DNA of 44,541 bases from assembly GCA_003669605.1 (NCBI GenBank), contig QWOP01000037.1, positions 1-44,541 of the forward strand, in the 5' to 3' direction. This stretch comes from Planctomycetota bacterium (GTDB taxonomy: Bacteria > Planctomycetota > Planctomycetia > Pirellulales > UBA1268). Within the stretch, counting starts at the first letter, position 1. Every line of letters starts with the position of its first letter. A program made the translations under genes and the position numbers. The notes beneath the pieces were generated by a model. That model was not told the origin of the DNA and ran no database searches. It worked only from the letters and a program-made list of their open reading frames with translations. Shown here in pieces: positions 37,346-44,541 of this stretch.

Positions 37346-38391
37346 CCCCGTCTCCGTTTCGCGTTTCGTTGACCGCCGACTTCTTCGATGAAGCCGGCCA
37401 GACAAAGTATCAGGACATCGGCCTGGGTCTCTTTGACGGCGATCGCCGTTTCTCAGTCGGCCGCTTTGACGAGCACCATGCTGAAATCAATTCCCAACAG
37501 CTCTCCGGCGTCAACGGCGTTGTCGTTCTGACTCCGCGCGTCACCGATCGCAGTCTGTCGCTCAGTTCGGATCTGTTGGTCGTCGCCCGCTTCGGCGTCG
37601 GCTTCGACAGCGTCGATGTGGCGGCCTGCACGGCTCGGGATGTGTTGCTCTGTATCGCGACGGGCGCGGTCGACAGGCCTGTGGCCGAAGCGACCGTCGG
37701 CTGGATGCTTGCTTTGACGCATCACGTCCTCACGAAGGACCGCCTCGTGCGGCAGTCACGGTGGGGCGATCGCAGTCAGTACATGGGGTGTGAACTCCGT
37801 GAGCGTACGCTCGGGGTGATTGGTTTTGGTGGTATCGGCCGGGCGCTGGTGAAACTGCTCTCGGGGTTCGGGATGAATCCGCCGCTGGTCTACGACCCCT
37901 ACACCACCGCGGCCACCGTGCAGGAGCATGGTGCCACGCTCGTTGGCCTCGATGAACTCCTCGCCCGAGCGGACTTCGTCTCCATTCACTGCCCGCTCAG
38001 CGAGCAGACGCGTCACCTGATTGGAGATCGCGAGTTGTCCTTGATGAAGCCCACCGCCTATCTGATCAACACTGCCCGAGGTGGAATCGTGGAGGAGGAA
38101 GCGCTCTTGAAGGCGCTCAACTCACGGAGTATCGCCGGGGCAGCACTCGACTGCTTCGTTGACGAACCGCTTACCTCGGCAACCATCTTTGCGGAGTGTG
38201 AGAATGTGGTCCTGGCGCCGCATTGCATCGCGTGGACGAATGAGATGTTTCGGGATATCGGGCGGACCGCATGCCAATCGATGATCGATCTGGCGGCGGG
38301 AGTGACTCCAAAAGGGATCGTCAATCCGGAAGTCTTGAACCGGCCCGGATTTCGGGAAAAATGGAGCCGAATCCAGCATCGGATGACGTGA
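37342..38391 (+). CDS. D-isomer-specific 2-hydroxyacid dehydrogenase (second copy)
   Basis: 349 residues. NAD-binding GFGGIG lies at 161–166, and the catalytic residues are Arg246 (NTARGG), Glu275 (FVDEPL) and His294 (LAPHCIAW). The ATG overlaps the preceding stop as ATGA, and an AAGGA lies 11 nt upstream, so translation is probably coupled to the aldolase–cupin gene. It should reduce or oxidise a 2-oxo/2-hydroxy acid made or used by that enzyme. Phosphoglycerate dehydrogenase is possible by family but not favoured, as there is no ACT domain. It differs clearly in sequence from the copy at 12234–13232. Confidence 0.94.
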   Translation: MTPSPFRVSLTADFFDEAGQTKYQDIGLGLFDGDRRFSVGRFDEHHAEINSQQLSGVNGVVVLTPRVTDRSLSLSSDLLVVARFGVGFDSVDVAACTARDVLLCIATGAVDRPVAEATVGWMLALTHHVLTKDRLVRQSRWGDRSQYMGCELRERTLGVIGFGGIGRALVKLLSGFGMNPPLVYDPYTTAATVQEHGATLVGLDELLARADFVSIHCPLSEQTRHLIGDRELSLMKPTAYLINTARGGIVEEEALLKALNSRSIAGAALDCFVDEPLTSATIFAECENVVLAPHCIAWTNEMFRDIGRTACQSMIDLAAGVTPKGIVNPEVLNRPGFREKWSRIQHRMT

Positions 38392-38451
38392 GTTCTCATC
38401 CAGCGCCTGTCGTGTGAATTGCCCCCCGATCGACATACAAAGGAATTCTCA

Positions 38452-39531
38452 ATGCGGAAGTCTGAATTCATCAGGGGTGTCATTGGCAGCGCGCTGCTTC
38501 TTGGTGGGATCGTTGCGACGGTGACCGGCGTGCGGCAGGCCTCTGCGGAGACTCCCATCGTCGAGCCCGGGGCAGTGGTGACAAAACTCTTTGAGTCGAA
38601 TGTCCTCACTGAAGGGGTCTCGGTGGCACCTGACGGAATGGTCTATTTCAGCGAGATCACGTTTTCACACCGTTCGCGGGACGAAAATGGAGCCATCGAG
38701 GCGGGTCACATCTGGAAGTACGATCCGTCGACGCGAAAAGCGTCGATCTTTCGCTCACCGAGCGGGATGTCCAACGGGATCAAGTTTGATGCCGCAGGCA
38801 ATCTGATCGTCGCTGAGGGGGCTGATTATGGTGGGCGACGGGTGACACGGACCGACATGAAGACGGGGAAGACGAGGATCCTTGCGGGGTTGTTTGAGGG
38901 TCAGCCGCTCAATTCCCCAAACGACATCACCATCGACGAGAAGGGGAGGATTTATTTCAGCGATCCACGGTACGCCGGCCACGAACCGATTGATCAGCCG
39001 ATTGTGGGCGTCTATCGGATCGACACGGATGGCTCGCTCCACCGGATCATTACCGATGCCGGGAAGGCCAACGGCGTCTGCATCTCACCAGATCAAAAGA
39101 GCCTGTATGTGGTGAGTAACGAAAACGGTGGAACCGCGATTGAGCGCTTCGGCAAGAGTGGTGCACAGGCTGACAAAGGTACAATTCCCCTGCGGAAGGG
39201 ACTGATGGCGCTGCTGGCGTATGATCTCCACGCCGATGGAACGGCAACCTTCCGCAAGACACTCGTCGACTACGCCCCCTTTGACGGCCCCGATGGCCTG
39301 GTTGTTGATACCGAGGGCAATCTGTACGTCGCGGTTCGCGCTGAGAATCGCCCCGGGATCTGTGTCTATTCTCCCGACGGAGTCGAACTGGCGTACATCC
39401 AGACGGAGGTTCCCACGAATGTCGGATTTGGTCGTGGCAAGGATGCTTCGCTGCTCTACATCACGGCCGGTGCGAGCCTGTATTCGATTCGGATAAACCG
39501 CGAAGGCTATCAGCTCCCGCCGACTGAGTAA
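38452..39531 (+). CDS. Exported SMP-30/gluconolactonase-like protein
   Basis: 359 residues with a signal peptide (about 1–32, ending RQASAETP). It has a six-bladed propeller of the SMP-30/gluconolactonase/LRE family, with likely metal ligands Glu54 (LTEGVS), Asn157 (SPNDIT), Asn207 (KANGVC) and the Asp in FDGPDGLVVD. It is predicted to hydrolyse a sugar lactone outside the cytoplasm. The start at 38452 has AAAGGA about 8 nt upstream; the in-frame extension to 38419 was rejected. It is the third gene of the aldolase–cupin operon, 60 bp after the dehydrogenase. Its stop is 20 bp from the convergent DUF1501 stop. Confidence 0.92.
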   Translation: MRKSEFIRGVIGSALLLGGIVATVTGVRQASAETPIVEPGAVVTKLFESNVLTEGVSVAPDGMVYFSEITFSHRSRDENGAIEAGHIWKYDPSTRKASIFRSPSGMSNGIKFDAAGNLIVAEGADYGGRRVTRTDMKTGKTRILAGLFEGQPLNSPNDITIDEKGRIYFSDPRYAGHEPIDQPIVGVYRIDTDGSLHRIITDAGKANGVCISPDQKSLYVVSNENGGTAIERFGKSGAQADKGTIPLRKGLMALLAYDLHADGTATFRKTLVDYAPFDGPDGLVVDTEGNLYVAVRAENRPGICVYSPDGVELAYIQTEVPTNVGFGRGKDASLLYITAGASLYSIRINREGYQLPPTE

Positions 39532-39551
39532 GGCTTCGCTCAACCGAGAAA

Positions 39552-40886
39552 TCAGACGAGTTCTTCGATCGGGCGCCCCTGCTCGATCATGTAGACGGGC
39601 CGGCCGGCTTGGTTGACATACTGAACGCGGCCCTCGATCCCCAGGACCTGGAAGATCGTCGCCATCAAATCCTGCGGGCTGATTGGCGCGGTTTTCGGGA
39701 CATCGACCTTTTCGGCCGATTCGCCGATCACCTGCCCCATGGTCAGGCCCCCGCCGGCCAGTGCCAGCGTGCTCAAAGGGGCCCAGTGATCGCGTCCCGC
39801 GCCGCCATTGATCTTTGGTGTGCGGCCGAATTCGCCGCTGACGACCAGGAGTATTTTCTTGTCGAGTCCGCGCATCGCCATGTCTTCGACGAGCGCAGCG
39901 ACAGCGCGGTCGAGGGCCGGACCGAGATTATCCATAGCGGCCTTGATGCCGGTGTGCATGTCCCAGCCACCGTGGCTGACGGTCACGAATCCACAACCGG
40001 CCTCGCAGAGACGACGGGCTTGAAGCAGTTGCTGGCCGAGGCCGGGGCCGTAGCGATCGACGACTCGCGGGTCTTCATACTTGAGGTCAAAAGCCTGCTG
40101 GGACCGGCTGAGAATGATGTCGAAGGCCTGCTGTTCGAAGGCATCAAGGCCGTCAACCAAACCACTGCGGTCGACGGAACGGCGGACAGTGTCGATTCCT
40201 TCGAGAAGGTCGCGGCGGCCATCGAAACGGTCCTTACCGACGACGAGCGCCATGTTTTGCCGGGCTTCGCCGCCGGGATCGAACGGCCCGTAGGCGGTGC
40301 CCAGGAAGGAGGGACCGTCGGCGTAGATGCCGCCGATGCGGACATAGGTGGGGATGCCGGTTTGCGGGTGGTTGGTGCCGCGTTGTCGGGCGAGGATCGA
40401 GCCGATGCCGGGACGATCGGGGACGGCACCGTTGTCGGCGAGCCGATTGTCGTAGCCGGTCATCACGTAATGGGTGCCGCCGCCGTGGCCGCTGTTGGTG
40501 TGGGCAAAACTGCGGACGATCGCCAACTTGTCGGCGATCTTGGCCATCCGTTCAAAGTTGCCGCCGAAGGAGACGCCGGGGAGGTTCGTCTTCACTTCGC
40601 CAGTCACGCTGCGGTATTCGGCTGGTGCCGTCATCTTCGGATCGAAGGTCTCGACGTGTGTCGCGCCGCCGCCGAGCCAGAGCCAGATCACTGAGGTGTC
40701 TTTCGTTGCCAAGCCTGCATCGGCCCGCGCGGCGCGGGTCCGAAGAAGCTGGCCGAGACCAAGCCCACCAACGGCCGGAGCGCCCAGTCCCCAGGCACCC
40801 AGGCCAAGCGAACCGACCTTGATCATGTCGCGGCGGGCGAGGCCGGCGCAGTTGCGGTGCAGGCGCCCGGTGGGAATCTCAAGCAT
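39552..40886 (-). CDS. DUF1501 family protein with Tat signal (second copy)
   Basis: 444 residues. The Tat leader has R18-R19 in ARRDMIKVGS, followed by a Gly/Leu-rich hydrophobic stretch. DUF1501 landmarks are WLWLGGGATHVETFDPK, SFAHTNSGHGGGTHYVMTGY, VSHGGWDMHTG, VVSGEFGRTPKINGGAGRDHW and a C-terminal ATIFQVLGIE. It is exported, with activity unproven. Unlike the copy at 875–2356 it is not next to a DUF1549/DUF1553 gene, and it stands alone on its strand between convergent and divergent neighbours. Confidence 0.94.
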   Translation of the reverse strand: MLEIPTGRLHRNCAGLARRDMIKVGSLGLGAWGLGAPAVGGLGLGQLLRTRAARADAGLATKDTSVIWLWLGGGATHVETFDPKMTAPAEYRSVTGEVKTNLPGVSFGGNFERMAKIADKLAIVRSFAHTNSGHGGGTHYVMTGYDNRLADNGAVPDRPGIGSILARQRGTNHPQTGIPTYVRIGGIYADGPSFLGTAYGPFDPGGEARQNMALVVGKDRFDGRRDLLEGIDTVRRSVDRSGLVDGLDAFEQQAFDIILSRSQQAFDLKYEDPRVVDRYGPGLGQQLLQARRLCEAGCGFVTVSHGGWDMHTGIKAAMDNLGPALDRAVAALVEDMAMRGLDKKILLVVSGEFGRTPKINGGAGRDHWAPLSTLALAGGGLTMGQVIGESAEKVDVPKTAPISPQDLMATIFQVLGIEGRVQYVNQAGRPVYMIEQGRPIEELV

Positions 40887-41352
40887 GATCGCTCCTTGTC
40901 AGAGAGAAGGGTCGTGCAGGCTGGCGAGAAGGGGGGCTCGTGAGAAAAAAGGGTCTGGGGAAAACGTCACTCGAACGAACTCATCCCCTCCCCCCCCATT
41001 GCATCGATGAGCACCGCCATGAAACCGTAACAATTCTAGACCATTTCCTCCGGTTGGTTCAATTGGGTCCCCGGCCAACCGTACCGTGGAACGGCGTGTG
41101 ATCCACTGCCGGAACGAGTGGTACGAGGCGGTCGCGAGTGGGTGGCACTTGCGAAAGCAGGCCGTTTGTAAGGCCGAAAAAGGTCAGGGGGGCCTTTTCC
41201 ACCCTGTGCTCAGGGGCACGGTGCCCCCGAGAATCGCGACGCCGGGATGGTAGTATCGTCGGGCCCGCCGTGGTGATGCGTTCGGCGGCCGCGGGGGCTC
41301 GAGTCAACCGATGGGCGGTTTTGTGGGAATCAGCAAGAGAGGATTCGATCCG
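40887..41352. other. 466-bp intergenic region with regulatory and repeat elements
   Basis: No convincing gene is seen. The left part must hold the promoter of the minus-strand DUF1501 gene and includes C-rich tracts near 40985–41000. An inverted repeat cggttgg/ccaaccg occurs at 41051–41057 and 41075–41081. A copy of the dispersed hairpin repeat lies at 41121–41200, followed by a GC palindrome (ggggcac…gtgcccc, 41213–41227). The right end holds the leader of the HlyD-like gene, with GAGAGGA about 9 nt before its ATG. Confidence 0.6.
41121..41200. repeat. Dispersed intergenic repeat with hairpin, copy B
   Basis: The first block (41121–41149, gtacgagg…gtggcact) matches copy A at 25 of 29 positions. 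The second block shares gaaaaaggtcaggg and a complementary ggccttttcc arm, forming a stem of about 9 bp with one mismatch and one G·U. The spacer between blocks is diverged. It sits upstream of the HlyD-like gene, not at a gene end as in copy A. Confidence 0.75.
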
Positions 41353-42855
41353 ATGAAGAAGCGTTGCGATGGGATGCTGCCGGGGAGTGGGCGATGGCGT
41401 GCGCTTGTCATCGGGGGGCTGATGAGTGTCGGTCTCTCGTTGATCGCCGGTGCCCAGGAGCCGGCGAAGCCTGCAGCGGATGCGCCTGCGGAATCAAAGC
41501 CGGTCGACACCGTGACGGCGGAGAAAGGGAAGTTCGAGGTCGTCTTCGAAGCGAAGGGGGATTTCGATCCTGTCGATTCGACAGTCGTGCAGTTGAAGCC
41601 TGAGCAGTGGGCGCAGCCGCTGGAAATCGTACGGATCGTTCCGCACGGCACTCGTGTCAATGCGGGCGACGCGCTGGTCGAGTTCGACACCGAGAAGCTC
41701 GACCGAGCGATCGCCGACATGGATCTCGACCTCGCCATCGGAGAAAAGACGCTGGAAATCGGCCGCCGGGAGTTGCCGGTCACCGAGGCGCTGCAGCCGC
41801 TGGAGCTTGCCGATGCAGAGCGCGATACGCTCGCGGCTACCGAGGATCTGACGCGGTTCCTTGCTGTCGGCAGGACACTCGCCGAGGATTTCGCCCGCTT
41901 CCGCCTCAAATCCTCTGAGGAGCAGTTGAAGTACTCCCGCGAGGAGTTACGGCAGCTGGAGAAAATGTACAAGGACAAGGATCTCACCGAGGAGACGGAG
42001 GAGATGATCCTGCAGCGAACCAGATTCGAAGTGGAGTCGGGGGAGTTCAATCTCCGCCGTGCCGGAGTCGACACCGACGCGGCGCTCCAGTTCGAGGTGC
42101 CGCGGAAAGAAGCTGCGCTCAAGGATGCGGCGGAGAAGTCGCGGCTCTCCCTCGAGAAGTCGCGGGCGACGGCTGCACTGGTCATCGAACAGAAGCGACT
42201 GGCACTGAAGAAGGCCGAACGCGATCGGGTCGAGGCCCTGCGGAAGATGCGCGATCTCCAGCAGGATCGAGCGGGGATTCCTCTCAAGGCGCCGCGGTCG
42301 GGAATCGTCTATTACGGTCGTCAGCATGACGGTGTCTGGACGACGGCGGCAGTGGCGGCAAAGGCGGCTGTCGGTCAGGGAGTGCCGTTGGGGGATCTGG
42401 TGTTCACGGTCGTCGATCCCGATCGGGTGGCCTTCCGGGTGAAGGTGGATGAGAAGGATCTCCATCTCCTCTCCCCCGGGCTCAAGGGGCGCGTGGAGCT
42501 TTCCGGTTTCCCGGATGCTGAGGCGGCGATCGCCATCGAATCGGCAACGGCGGTGCCACGCGATGGCAAGGTTGACGCCCGGTTTGCGGTCACGGTGCCG
42601 GCCGGCGCCCCCAAACCGCTGCCGGGGATGACGGGAAGTGCCCGCTGTCAGCTGTACGCTCGGCCCGATGCGGTGACACTGCCTGCGACTGCTGTCTTCC
42701 GGGATGACGACGGAAAGAAAATTGTCTGGCTGCCTGGCAAGGATGGGGCCGCAGCTGAGAAGCGCGTCGTCAAGACGGGACGGACATCCGGAGGGCGGAC
42801 GGAGATCCTCGAAGGGATTGCCGCGGGTGATGTGGTGCGATCGAGTCGGCCCTGA
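41353..42855 (+). CDS. HlyD/RND-type periplasmic adaptor-like protein
   Basis: 500 residues with a signal peptide (about 15–34). A lipoyl-like half (IVRIVPHGTRVNAGDALVEFDTEKLD) leads into a long charged α-helical hairpin (about 105–300), the second lipoyl half (IPLKAPRSGIVYYG), and β-barrel and membrane-proximal parts (FTVVDPDRVAFRVKVDEKDL, ATAVFRDDDGKKIVWL, VKTGRTSGGRTEILEGIAAGDVV). This is the layout of membrane-fusion adaptors for efflux or secretion pumps. No RND or ABC pump gene is nearby in the window, so its partner is elsewhere or it has a different role. The start at 41353 is supported by GAGAGGA; an ATG at 41311 is the alternative. It is 66 bp before the toroid gene. Confidence 0.88.
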   Translation: MKKRCDGMLPGSGRWRALVIGGLMSVGLSLIAGAQEPAKPAADAPAESKPVDTVTAEKGKFEVVFEAKGDFDPVDSTVVQLKPEQWAQPLEIVRIVPHGTRVNAGDALVEFDTEKLDRAIADMDLDLAIGEKTLEIGRRELPVTEALQPLELADAERDTLAATEDLTRFLAVGRTLAEDFARFRLKSSEEQLKYSREELRQLEKMYKDKDLTEETEEMILQRTRFEVESGEFNLRRAGVDTDAALQFEVPRKEAALKDAAEKSRLSLEKSRATAALVIEQKRLALKKAERDRVEALRKMRDLQQDRAGIPLKAPRSGIVYYGRQHDGVWTTAAVAAKAAVGQGVPLGDLVFTVVDPDRVAFRVKVDEKDLHLLSPGLKGRVELSGFPDAEAAIAIESATAVPRDGKVDARFAVTVPAGAPKPLPGMTGSARCQLYARPDAVTLPATAVFRDDDGKKIVWLPGKDGAAAEKRVVKTGRTSGGRTEILEGIAAGDVVRSSRP

Positions 42856-42872
42856 AGTCGATCGACCGGCGC

Positions 42873-42892
42873 GGATGGGATGGGATGGGATG
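42873..42892 (+). repeat. GGATG pentanucleotide repeat, four copies
   Basis: Four perfect GGATG units lie in the short leader between the adaptor gene and the toroid-protein gene, about 30 bp before the latter's start. Slippage here could change the leader length. Confidence 0.9.
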
Positions 42893-42921
42893 GGGTACCG
42901 ACCGACTCTGAGGGACGAGCG

Positions 42922-44136
42922 ATGACAATGGCACGGTCCGGAGTGGTGTGGGTTGCCTGGCTCGTCGCGGTGGCGACTCTCCCATGGGCTGCGAGCGCGG
43001 AGGCGCCGACGGCTTCTGATGCGACGGTGGAACGCGATCTGATTCCGCGGCCCAAAGGACCGGCATCGATATCGCCGGCTGAAGTCGACGGGGCGCTCGA
43101 TCGGGGGCGGAAGTTTCTCGTCGGCATCCAGAACGCCGACGGGTCGTTCGGGAGTCCGGAGAACACCAAAGATCTCAACATCATCGCTGGGGTCGGTTCG
43201 CATCACGGTTTCCGCGTGGCGACGACGGCGCTGTGCGTGCAGGCGCTGATCGAGGAGCACGACGGCTCGGACGACCTGACGCGGGCCATCGAGAAGGGGG
43301 AGGAGTGGCTCTTTGAAGAGCTCCCCAAGGTCCGCCGCGACAACCCGATGCTGATCTACAACGTCTGGGCCCATGGCTACGGGATCCAGGCACTGGTGGC
43401 GATGCACGGCCGCCTGCCCGACGACGCAGCCAGACGCGAGCAAATCGCGGGGCTGATCCGCGGGCAGTATGAAAAACTGGAGAAGTATGAGTCCGCAGAG
43501 GGGGGCTGGGGCTACTACGACTTTAAGAATGGTACGCAGCGGCCGGCCTCATCGTCGATCAGTTTCGTCAACGCCATGGTCCTTGTCGCCTTTGCCGACG
43601 CCCGTGGCATCGGCGTACCGCCGCCGGAGAAGATCACGAAGCGTGCCGTTGCCGCGACGGAAATGCAGATGCTCCCTGACTTCAGTTACCTGTATGGCAG
43701 CTACCTGCGGAACAAGCCACGCCGCGATATCAACCGGCCGGCGGGGAGCCTCGGTCGCACTCAGGCTTGCAATCTGGCGCTGCGGCTGTGGGGCAACGAG
43801 AAGATCACCGATCAGGTCTACGAAGACTGGCTCGACCGGCTTGTGACCCGAAACGGCTGGCTCGATCTGGGACGCAAGCGGCCGATCCCCCACGAATCAT
43901 TTTTTCAGGTGGCGGGTTACTTCTACTACTTTGGCCACTACTATGCCGGACGGGTGATCGAACAACTGCCGCTCGAGCGGCGTCCATTCTACCAGGATCA
44001 CCTCGCTCGGATCGTCATTGATGTCCAGGATGCCGACGGTTCGTGGTGGGATTACCCGCTCTACAACTACCATCAGCAATATGGCACGGCCTACGCCATC
44101 ATGACGCTCCACCGCTGCCGGAGGCCGCCGGAATAA
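42922..44136 (+). CDS. Secreted prenyltransferase/squalene-cyclase-like toroid protein
   Basis: 404 residues with a signal peptide (about 5–26). Repeated helix pairs and QW-like turns (IQNADGSFGSPEN, ESAEGGWGYYDF, VQDADGSWWDYPLYNY) mark the α/α-toroid fold of terpene cyclases and prenyltransferase β-subunits. The DxDD acid motif of squalene-hopene cyclases is not visible, and the protein is exported, so it is unlikely to be a normal terpene cyclase. Planctomycetes encode many such proteins of unknown role, and peptide or polysaccharide binding is possible. The start at 42922 follows GAGGGACGAG. It probably shares a transcript with the adaptor gene. Confidence 0.87.
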   Translation: MTMARSGVVWVAWLVAVATLPWAASAEAPTASDATVERDLIPRPKGPASISPAEVDGALDRGRKFLVGIQNADGSFGSPENTKDLNIIAGVGSHHGFRVATTALCVQALIEEHDGSDDLTRAIEKGEEWLFEELPKVRRDNPMLIYNVWAHGYGIQALVAMHGRLPDDAARREQIAGLIRGQYEKLEKYESAEGGWGYYDFKNGTQRPASSSISFVNAMVLVAFADARGIGVPPPEKITKRAVAATEMQMLPDFSYLYGSYLRNKPRRDINRPAGSLGRTQACNLALRLWGNEKITDQVYEDWLDRLVTRNGWLDLGRKRPIPHESFFQVAGYFYYFGHYYAGRVIEQLPLERRPFYQDHLARIVIDVQDADGSWWDYPLYNYHQQYGTAYAIMTLHRCRRPPE

Positions 44137-44181
44137 CCAGGCCTGCGGTGTGCGAGGTCATTCAGCCTCTCGCCGCCTGGT
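44136..44181. terminator. Nested hairpin between convergent genes
   Basis: The arms accaggc (44136–44142) and gcctggt (44175–44181) pair over 7 bp and enclose a second stem (gcgagg with cctctcgc, one bulge). It overlaps the toroid-gene stop and ends 9 bp before the stop of the minus-strand fragment. There is no clear T-run, so an intrinsic terminator is only a suggestion. Confidence 0.3.
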
Positions 44182-44190
44182 AGGACGCTT

Positions 44191-44541
44191 TCAATCAGCG
44201 CTGTCGGTCTGCCCTTGTTCAGCAACGACGCTCAGGCGTTGATTCTGGCTCGCGGAGTGGTGGGCCGAAATCGTACCTCCAGAATCCTTGTGCCAAAACT
44301 CTTTTCGCCAAAACTCTTTTTGGTAGAGGAGGAGCGAGTGGATGGGGCTGGCTGGGAGGTCAATCAGGTCTGCCGATTCAAGGTGATTGCCGACAGGATC
44401 GAGACTCACCGCACGGAATCCGATCGGACCGGATTGGCCAGTGGAAAGAGTTGTGATCTCGGCCCGGTCGACCGGGATCAGACGGGTCCAGAATTCAGTG
44501 CTGAAGCGAGGGCAGGCGGCGGCATCAATCCCCGGTCCGTG
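44191..44541 (-). CDS. C-terminal fragment of an unrecognised protein
   Basis: The frame is open from the right edge to a stop at 44191, giving 116 residues. The readable text includes FSTEFWTRLIPVDRAEITTL, IGFRAVSLDPVGNHLESADL, and a five-residue direct repeat KEFWR-KEFWH. The tail is Ser/His/Gln-rich. No domain was recognised. The long continuous frame with ordinary residue composition and its convergent placement suggest a real gene 3' end. A GTG at 44409 could also start a 72-residue protein, but the upstream frame is equally gene-like. Confidence 0.5.
   Translation of the reverse strand, partial: HGPGIDAAACPRFSTEFWTRLIPVDRAEITTLSTGQSGPIGFRAVSLDPVGNHLESADLIDLPASPIHSLLLYQKEFWRKEFWHKDSGGTISAHHSASQNQRLSVVAEQGQTDSAD

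Overview
This is a high-GC bacterial window that almost certainly comes from a planctomycete (Planctomycetota). The strongest signs are two PSCyt-type/DUF1549/DUF1553 proteins, two DUF1501 proteins with twin-arginine leaders, a PSCyt–WD40 giant protein, a Gfo/Idh/MocA oxidoreductase with a Tat leader, and very long secreted proteins. The exact order cannot be fixed from the sequence. No rRNA, tRNA, CRISPR array, transposase or phage gene was seen. The many long antisense reading frames are GC-driven shadows.

Layout. 1–818: 3' end of a gene whose product ends in a Gly/Pro-rich tail with six 21-residue repeats. 875–6105 (minus): operon of a sugar-phosphate-isomerase-like TIM barrel, a PSCyt1/DUF1549/DUF1553 protein and a DUF1501 protein. 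6285–7637: Tat-exported Gfo/Idh/MocA oxidoreductase. 7604–9927 (minus): MFS transporter plus DapA/NanA-superfamily lyase, divergent from a secreted BNR sialidase-like protein (10202–11341). 11348–12034 (minus): rhodanese–DUF2892 membrane protein. 12234–14023: 2-hydroxyacid dehydrogenase overlapping an HpcH/HpaI aldolase. 14280–16283 (minus): uronate-dehydrogenase-like SDR plus alginate-lyase-family protein. 16529–17002: RidA-like protein. 17230–19794 (minus): membrane pyrophosphatase hppA.

19997–35574 is the most striking region: four consecutive same-strand genes for large exported proteins. They are a ~1,570-residue WD40 protein, a BIG2/DUF1549/DUF1553 protein, a PPC-domain protein with a long coiled coil, and a c-type cytochrome–WD40 protein with a similar coiled coil inserted in its propeller array. 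Shared coiled coils and haem-type motifs suggest a periplasmic or surface redox/scaffold assembly of unknown function.

35684–39531 is a second catabolic operon: an HpcH/HpaI aldolase fused to two cupins, a 2-hydroxyacid dehydrogenase and an exported SMP-30/gluconolactonase-like protein. It repeats, in swapped order, the dehydrogenase/aldolase pair at 12–14 kb. A lone DUF1501 gene follows on the minus strand (39552–40886). Then come a 466-bp intergenic region carrying the second copy of a dispersed hairpin repeat (first copy near 17.1 kb), an HlyD-like adaptor and a secreted prenyltransferase-like toroid protein. A gene fragment runs off the right edge on the minus strand.

Taken together, much of the window looks devoted to polysaccharide, acidic-sugar and sugar-acid breakdown (alginate-lyase family, sialidase-like, uronate-type oxidation, aldolases, lactonase) plus the exported cytochrome/DUF1501/WD40 machinery typical of planctomycetes. 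Substrates are inferred from families and context only.
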